Assembly: GCF_003286085.1 (NCBI RefSeq)
Contig: NW_020825369.1
Span: 620,001-684,000 of the forward strand
Direction of reading: 5' to 3'
DNA: 64,000 bases
DNA from: Drosophila persimilis
Lineage: Eukaryota > Arthropoda > Insecta > Diptera > Drosophilidae
The first letter of the stretch is position 1. Every line of letters starts with the position of its first letter. A program made the translations under genes and the position numbers. Positions 57,647 to 64,000 of this stretch are shown here, piece after piece. Under the pieces are notes generated by a model. It worked only from the letters and a program-made list of their open reading frames with translations, was not told the origin of the DNA and searched no databases.

Positions 57647-60600
57647 ATTTTCGCAAAAAATCAGCCTTCCGAAGATTTGTATCTGCACAACATGCAAATA
57701 CTGGTTTCTTCTGCACGCTATATCTCTGCGACATAGCGGCCGATCGGGGCGTGGCATGTCATTTCGTGACCGCGAGAGTCCTGCCAACCGATTGGCACTA
57801 GAAAAAAGGACATCCATTCCATCACGATTTTCGCAAAAAATCATGATGGTTACATCATTAAATTTGCCAAAAATCGGCCTCATTTTCGTGGTCGAGATTT
57901 TGACGCCATTCGACAGGCTACATCCCCACGGTCCTGGGAAAGTAGGTCCTTTGCCGACCTGGCCCTTTTTGCCAGAGATATAGCCTTCCGAAGATTTGTA
58001 TCTGCACAACATGCAAATACTGGTTTCTTCTGCACGCTATATCTCTGCAATACGGCAGCCGATCGGGGCGTGGCATGTCATTTCGTGACCGCGAGAGTCC
58101 TGCCAACCGATTGGCACTAGAAAAAGGGACATCCATTCCATCACGATTTTCGCAAAAAATCATGATGGTTACATCATTAAATTTGCCAAAAATCTGCCTC
58201 ATTTTCGTGGTCGAGATTTTGACGCCATTCGACAGGCTACATCCCCACGGTCCTGGCAAAGTAGGTCCTTCACCGATCTGGCCCTATTTGCCAGAGATAT
58301 AGCCTTCCGAAGATTTGTATCTGCACATCATGCAAATACTGGTTTCTTCTGCACGCTATATCTCTGCGACATAGCGGCCGATCGGGGCGTGGCATGTCAT
58401 TTCGTGACCGCGAGAGTCCTGCCAACCGATTGGCACTAGAAAAAAGGACATCCATTCCATCACGATTTTCGCAAAAAATCATGATGGTTACATCATTAAA
58501 TTTGCCAAAAATCTGCCTCATTTTCGTGGTCGAGATTTTGACGCCATTCGACAGGCTACATCCCCACGGTCCTGGCAAAGTAGGTCCTTCACCGATCTGG
58601 CCCTATTTGCCAGAGATATAGCCTTCCGAAGATTTGTATCTGCACATCATGCAAATACTGGTTTCTTCTGCACGCTATATCTCTGCGACATAGCGGCCGA
58701 TCGGGGCGTGGCATGTCATTTCGTGACCGCGAGAGTCCTGCCACCCGATTGGCACTAGAAAAAAGGACATCCATTCCATCACGATTTTCGCAAAAAATCA
58801 TGATGGTTACATCATTAAATTTGCCAAAAATCTGCCTCATTTTCGTGGTCGAGATTTTGACGCCATTCGACAGGCTACATCCCCACGGTCCTGGCAAAGT
58901 AGGTCCTTCACCGATCTGGCCCTATTTGCCAGAGATATAGCCTTCCGAAGATTTGTATCTGCACAACATGCAAATACTGGTTTCTTCTGCACGCTATATC
59001 TCTGCAATACGGCAGCCGATCGGGGCGTGGCATGTCATTTCGTGACCGCGAGAGTCCTGCCAACCGATTGGCACTAGAAAAAAGGACATCCATTCCATCA
59101 CGATTTTCGCAAAAAATCATGATGGTTACATCATTAAATTTGCCAAAAATCTGCCTCATTTTCGTGGTCGAGATTTTGACGCCATTCGACAGGCTACATC
59201 CCCACGGTCCTGGCAAAGTAGGTCCTTCACCGATCTGGCCCTATTTGCCAGAGATATAGCCTTCCGAAGATTTTTATCTGCACATCATGCAAATACTGGT
59301 TTCTTCTGCACGCTATATCTCTGCGACATAGCGGCCGATCGGGGCGTGGCATGTCATTTCGTGACCGCGAGAGTCCTGCCAACCGATTGGCACTAGAAAA
59401 AAGGACATCCATTCCATCACGATTTTCGCAAAAAATCATGATGGTTACATCATTAAATTTGCCAAAAATCTGCCTCATTTTCGTGGTCGAGATTTTGACG
59501 CCATTCGACAGGCTACATCCCCACGGTCCTGGGAAAGTAGGTCCTTTGCCGACCTGGCCCTATTTGCCAGAGATATAGCCTTCCGAAGAATTGTATCTGC
59601 ACAACATGCAAATACTGGTTTCTTCTGCACGCTATATCTCTGCAATACGGCAGCCGATCGGGGCATGGCATGGCATTTCGTGACCGCGAGAGTCCTGCCA
59701 ACCGATTGGCACTAGAAAAAGGGACATCCATTCCATCACGATTTTCGCAAAAAATCATGATGGTTACATCATTAAATTTGCCAAAAATCTGCCTCATTTT
59801 CGTGGTCGAGATTTTGACGCCATTCGACAGGCTACATCCCCACGGTCCTGGCAAAGTAGGTCCTTCACCGATCTGGCCCTATTTGCCAGAGATATAGCCT
59901 TCCGAAGATTTGTATCTGCACATCATGCAAATACTGGTTTCTTCTGCACGCTATATCTCTGCGACATAGCGGCCGATCGGGGCGTGGCATGTCATTTCGT
60001 GACCGCGAGAGTCCTGCCAACCGATTGGCACTAGAAAAAAGGACATCCATTCCATCACGATTTTCGCAAAAAATCATGATGGTTACATCATTAAATTTGC
60101 CAAAAATCTGCCTCATTTTCGTGGTCGAGATTTTGACGCCATTCGACAGGCTACATCCCCACGGTCCTGGCAAAGTAGGTCCTTCACCGATCTGGCCCTA
60201 TTTGCCAGAGATATAGCCTTCCGAAGATTTGTATCTGCACAACATGCAAATACTGGTTTTTTCTGCACGCTATATCTCTGCGACATAGCGGCCGATCGGG
60301 GCGTGGCATGTCATTTCGTGACCGCGAGAGTCATGCCAACCGATTGGCACTAGAAAAAAGGACATCCATTCCATCACGATTTTCGCAAAAAATCATGATG
60401 GTTACATCATTAAATTTGCCAAAAATCTGCCTCATTTTCGTGGTCGAGATTTTGACGCCATTCGACAGGCTACATCCCCACGGTCCTGGGAAAGTAGGTC
60501 CTTTGCCGACCTGGCCCTATTTGCCAGAGATATAGCCTTCCGAAGATTTGTATCTGCACAACATGCAAATACTGGTTTCTTCTGCACGCTATATCTCTGC

Positions 60601-62966
60601 AATACGGCAGCCGATCGGGGCATGGCATGGCATTTCGTGACCGCGAGAGTCCTGCCAACCGATTGGCACTAGAAAAAAGGACATCCATTCCATCACGATT
60701 TTCGCAAAAAATCATGATGGTTACATCATTAAATTTGCCAAAAATCGGCCTCATTTTCGTGGTCGAGATTTTGACGCCATTCGACAGGCTACATCCCCAC
60801 GGTCCTGGGAAAGTAGGTCCTTTGCCGACCTGGCCCTTTTTGCCAGAGATATAGCCTTCCGAAGATTTGTATCTGCACAACATGCAAATACTGGTTTCTT
60901 CTGCACGCTATATCTCTGCAATACGGCAGCCGATCGGGGCATGGCATGGCATTTCGTGACCGCGAGAGTCCTGCCAACCGATTGGCACTAGAAAAAAGGA
61001 CATCCATTCCATCACGATTTTCGCAAAAAATCATGATGGTTACATCATTAAATTTGCCAAAAATCGGCCTCATTTTCGTGGTCGAGATTTTGACGCCATT
61101 CGACAGGCTACATCCCCACGGTCCTGGCAAAGTAGGTCCTTCACCGATCTGGCCCTATTTGCCAGAGATATAGCCTTCCGAAGATTTGTATCTGCACAAC
61201 ATGCAAATACTGGTTTTTTCTGCACGCTATATCTCTGCGACATAGCGGCCGATCGGGGCGTGGCATGTCATTTCGTGACCGCGAGAGTCATGCCAACCGA
61301 TTGGCACTAGAAAAAAGGACATCCATTCCATCACGATTTTCGCAAAAAATCATGATGGTTACATCATTAAATTTGCCAAAAATCTGCCTCATTTTCGTGG
61401 TCGAGATTTTGACGCCATTCGACAGGCTACATCCCCACGGTCCTGGCAAAGTAGGTCCTTCACCGATCTGGCCCTATTTGCCAGAGATATAGCCTTCCGA
61501 AGATTTGTATCTGCACAACATGCAAATACTGGTTTTTTCTGCACGCTATATCTCTGCGACATAGCGGCCGATCGGGGCGTGGCATGTCATTTCGTGACCG
61601 CGAGAGTCATGCCAACCGATTGGCACTAGAAAAAAGGACATCCATTCCATCACGATTTTCGCAAAAAATCATGATGGTTACATCATTAAATTTGCCAAAA
61701 ATCTGCCTCATTTTCGTGGTCGAGATTTTGACGCCATTCGACAGGCTACATCCCCACGGTCCTGGGAAAGTAGGTCCTTTGCCGACCTGGCCCTTTTTGC
61801 CAGAGATATAGCCTTCCGAAGATTTGTATCTGCACATCATGCAAATACTGGTTTCTTCTGCACGCTATATCTCTGCAATACGGCAGCCGATCGGGGCATG
61901 GCATGGCATTTCGTGACCGCGAGAGTCCTGCCAACCGATTGGCACTAGAAAAAAGGACATCCATTCCATCACGATTTTCGCAAAAAATCATGATGGTTAC
62001 ATCATTAAATTTGCCAAAAATCGGCCTCATTTTCGTGGTCGAGATTTTGACGCCATTCGACAGGCTACATCCCCACGGTCCTGGCAAAGTAGGTCCTTCA
62101 CCGATCTGGCCCTATTTGCCAGAGATATAGCCTTCCGAAGATTTGTATCTGCACAACATGCAAATACTGGTTTTTTCTGCACGCTATATCTCTGCGACAT
62201 AGCGGCCGATCGGGGCGTGGCATGTCATTTCGTGACCGCGAGAGTCATGCCAACCGATTGGCACTAGAAAAAAGGACATCCATTCCATCACGATTTTCGC
62301 AAAAAATCATGATGGTTACATCATTAAATTTGCCAAAAATCGGCCTCATTTTCGTGGTCGAGATTTTGACGCCATTCGACAGGCTACATCCCCACGGTCC
62401 TGGGAAAGTAGGTCCTTTGCCGACCTGGCCCTATTTGCCAGAGATATAGCCTTCCGAAGATTTGTATCTGCACAACATGCAAATACTGGTTTCTTCTGCA
62501 CGCTATATCTCTGCAATACGGCAGCCGATCGGGGCATGGCATGTCATTTCGTGACCGCGAGAGTCCTGCCAACCGATTGGCACTAGAAAAAAGGACATCC
62601 ATTCCATCACGATTTTCGCAAAAAATCATGATGGTTACATCATTAAATTTGCCAAAAATCGGCCTCATTTTCGTGGTCGAGATTTTGACGCCATTCGACA
62701 GGCTACATCCCCACGGTCCTGGGAAAGTAGGTCCTTTGCCGACCTGGCCCTATTTGCCAGAGATATAGCCTTCCGAAGATTTGTATCTGCACAACATGCA
62801 AATACTGGTTTCTTCTGCACGCTATATCTCTATCTTCTCTATCAATGCGGCAGCCGATCGGGGCGTGCCATGTCATTTCGTAACCGGGAGAGTCCTGCCT
62901 ACCGATTGGCACCAGAAAAAAGGACATCCATTCCATCACGATTTTCGCAAAATATCATGATGGTTT
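57647..62966. repeat. 319-bp satellite array, 16.6 monomers
   Basis: Monomers begin with GCCTTCCGAAG at 57664 and then every 319 bp exactly (57983, 58302 and so on to 62768). There are 16 full copies, plus a partial, more diverged last copy with a small insertion at about 62831-62844. A 17-bp stub precedes copy 1. Copies are roughly 95-99% identical and never differ in length within the array. Two subtypes differ in a block after CTCTGC (GACATAGCG against AATACGGCA), and linked variants elsewhere (GGTCCTTTGCCGACC against GGTCCTTCACCGATC) shuffle between them. Each monomer is open in a 75-aa plus-strand frame and a roughly 102-aa minus-strand frame. As 319 is not a multiple of three, no frame reads through the array. 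I do not recognise the family. Confidence 0.97.
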
Positions 62967-62990
62967 TTCATTTTTTCTTATTATTCTTAG

Positions 62991-63599
62991 AGTGCCACTA
63001 ACCATACAGTATATACGCACCGAACATGTCGCAAACGAACTTTCTGGATTAGATCCCAGGAACTTCGACTCTGGCTTTCGGCTATCGTCGCGTCGTCATG
63101 AACCAGCCATGACGGCCATTCATACGCCGCCGAATCAAATGCTGGGCTTCAGCTTCCAGACGCGTAAGTGAATCAGTATATAATTTTGGACATATTTTAA
63201 AATATATCTTCCTTCACAGAGGACCCAACGCTTTACCGCAAACTGAGTCGTATCCGATTTCCCACCGCCAAAAGGAGTCCTATCTAAACCTTACCGCGAC
63301 GTCGTCGAGACAGACCGAGTCTAATCCCAGCCAGACAGAACCGTATCCCAGCAGGACAGAAGCGCAACCCTTGCAAGATCCGAACCCAACAAGCCATCGT
63401 CATCCTTCGACTTGGCCATCGACAACAAGGACTTTCCCTATGGCAACCAAGGGAGGGGCTACGCGGGCTACTAGACTCTAGAAAGATCTCGTTTTTCTTA
63501 AGTTTAAGGATATACGCGTACATATGTATATTTAGATAGTAGATACATATCTTTTCCACTTGTTTTTTATTTATACTAAGCTAAGTTTTTATCAATAAA
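62991..63599 (+). pseudogene. Relic of a spliced gene beside the satellite
   Basis: After a polypyrimidine stretch and TTAG acceptor (62990), an exon 62991-63163 ends at GTAAGT. A 56-nt intron with a good CTTCACAG acceptor follows, then an exon from 63220; AATAAA is at 63594-63599. In the frame through the splice, a peptide (LDPRNFDSGF, HEPAMTAIHTPPNQ, FQTQDPTLYRKLSRIRF) stops at 63287. Protein-like sequence then goes on in other frames: KPSSSFDLAIDNKDFPYGNQ ends at a stop near 63473, with an in-frame stop before it. An MSQTNFLD start lies at 63026 in yet another frame, followed at once by a stop. The splice and poly(A) sites look intact while the reading frame is broken by shifts and stops, so I read this as a recently dead gene. 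A working short gene using only the first frame is possible. Confidence 0.45.
63594..63599 (+). terminator. Poly(A) signal of the relic gene
   Basis: AATAAA about 120 bp after the last stop of the relic gene, followed by a GT-rich stretch (TTGCTGTGTTCTTT) as expected downstream of a cleavage site. Confidence 0.45.
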
Positions 63600-63639
63600 A
63601 CTATTAAGAAATAGTCCTTGCTGTGTTCTTTATCCTGGA

Positions 63640-64000
63640 AACTATCCCGATTATCCCGATCGGTTCACAAATAGCGGAGAAAACCAAATAGTTTTTATTG
63701 CGGAAAATGTCCTTGATCCTTGATAGGGACTCCATCTAATCAGGGACATCTTTTTGATCACAGAAAACAGGATATATATTTATGGAGAAATTATCCTTGA
63801 TCCTTGGTCCTTGATAAGGACTCCATTAAGTCAGGGACATTTTTTTGGATCACAGAAAGCCGTCGCACGTCCCGATCGGGCCACAAATAACGGAGGAAAC
63901 TAAATATGTATGATTGGAGCTGGTGGAATCCTTACCGAAGGATCAAGGACATTTTTCTGGTCACGGCGGTACATAGCACGCCCCGGTCGGGCCAGAAGTA
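63640..64000. repeat. Imperfect tandem repeats related to the satellite
   Basis: Two motifs recur. CCCGATCGG(T/G)(T/C)CACAAATA(G/A)CGGAG occurs at about 63656 and 63881. TCCTTGATAxGGACTCCATxxAxTCAGGGACAT occurs at about 63718 and 63808, with a third diverged part near 63950. The last 50 bp read GGACATTTTTCTGGTCACGG...CACGCCCCGGTCGG, which resembles the reverse complement of the 319-bp monomer (GGACATCC..., GTCACGAAATG, CACGCCCCGATCGG in the opposite sense). The array is cut by the window end. Confidence 0.55.

Noticed and set aside
57664..62966. CRISPR-like or coding interpretation of the tandem array
   Set aside because: There are no short repeats with unique spacers; it is a contiguous 319-bp satellite, and its open frames cannot be read across monomers.

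Overview
The window is animal nuclear DNA and reads as a Drosophila chromosome arm. The evidence is short GT-AG introns of 56-59 nt, CAG/CAA-rich coding exons, core-promoter motifs of the Drosophila type, very long introns full of simple repeats, and two fly genes that can be recognised: the RecQ5 helicase and the Arf-GEF schizo/loner (siz). The subgenus or group cannot be proved from sequence alone. The repeat families look more like the obscura group than melanogaster, but that is only an impression.

Layout. 1-5.1 kb is gene-poor, decayed DNA. It holds a single-frame remnant of a Maverick/Polinton-type DNA polymerase B (minus strand, 2877-3845) and a second, unrecognised broken gene (minus strand, 4042-5055). 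5.1-10.3 kb is intergenic. A small three-exon gene for a four-pass membrane protein (plus, 10318-11026) converges on RecQ5 (minus, 11614-14981, five exons, 1036 aa). A roughly 1.4 kb region separates RecQ5 from the first exon of siz. It carries a 41-nt inverted repeat (40/41 identical), a degenerate tandem duplication and several core-promoter motifs.

siz then fills 16.0-57.6 kb on the plus strand. Three alternative coding first exons (16409, 32460, 46432) all end in phase 2. All can splice to a common body of five exons (51557-56699) that encodes an IQ motif, a Sec7 domain, a PH domain and a C-terminal PDZ ligand. The three long 5' introns have no other convincing exon except one intronless nested gene (47837-48466). 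That gene encodes a one-pass membrane protein with a proline/glutamate repeat tail. The introns are rich in micro- and minisatellites and carry several short putative mobile-element relics, including a nested-hairpin element at 35471-35627.

Downstream of siz, 57.65-62.97 kb is a satellite array: 16 complete monomers of exactly 319 bp plus a partial one, with two monomer subtypes and signs of higher-order amplification. The array directly abuts a broken gene whose splice sites and poly(A) signal are still recognisable (62991-63599). The last 360 bp hold a second repeat, parts of which resemble the 319-bp monomer in reverse orientation.

How the genes relate: RecQ5 (DNA repair helicase), siz (Arf6 activation in myoblast fusion and axon guidance) and the four-pass protein have no obvious shared pathway. 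Their arrangement is ordinary eukaryotic neighbourhood rather than an operon. The most unusual content is the satellite array with its flanking gene relic, the polymerase-B relic, and the structured elements between RecQ5 and siz and inside the siz introns.
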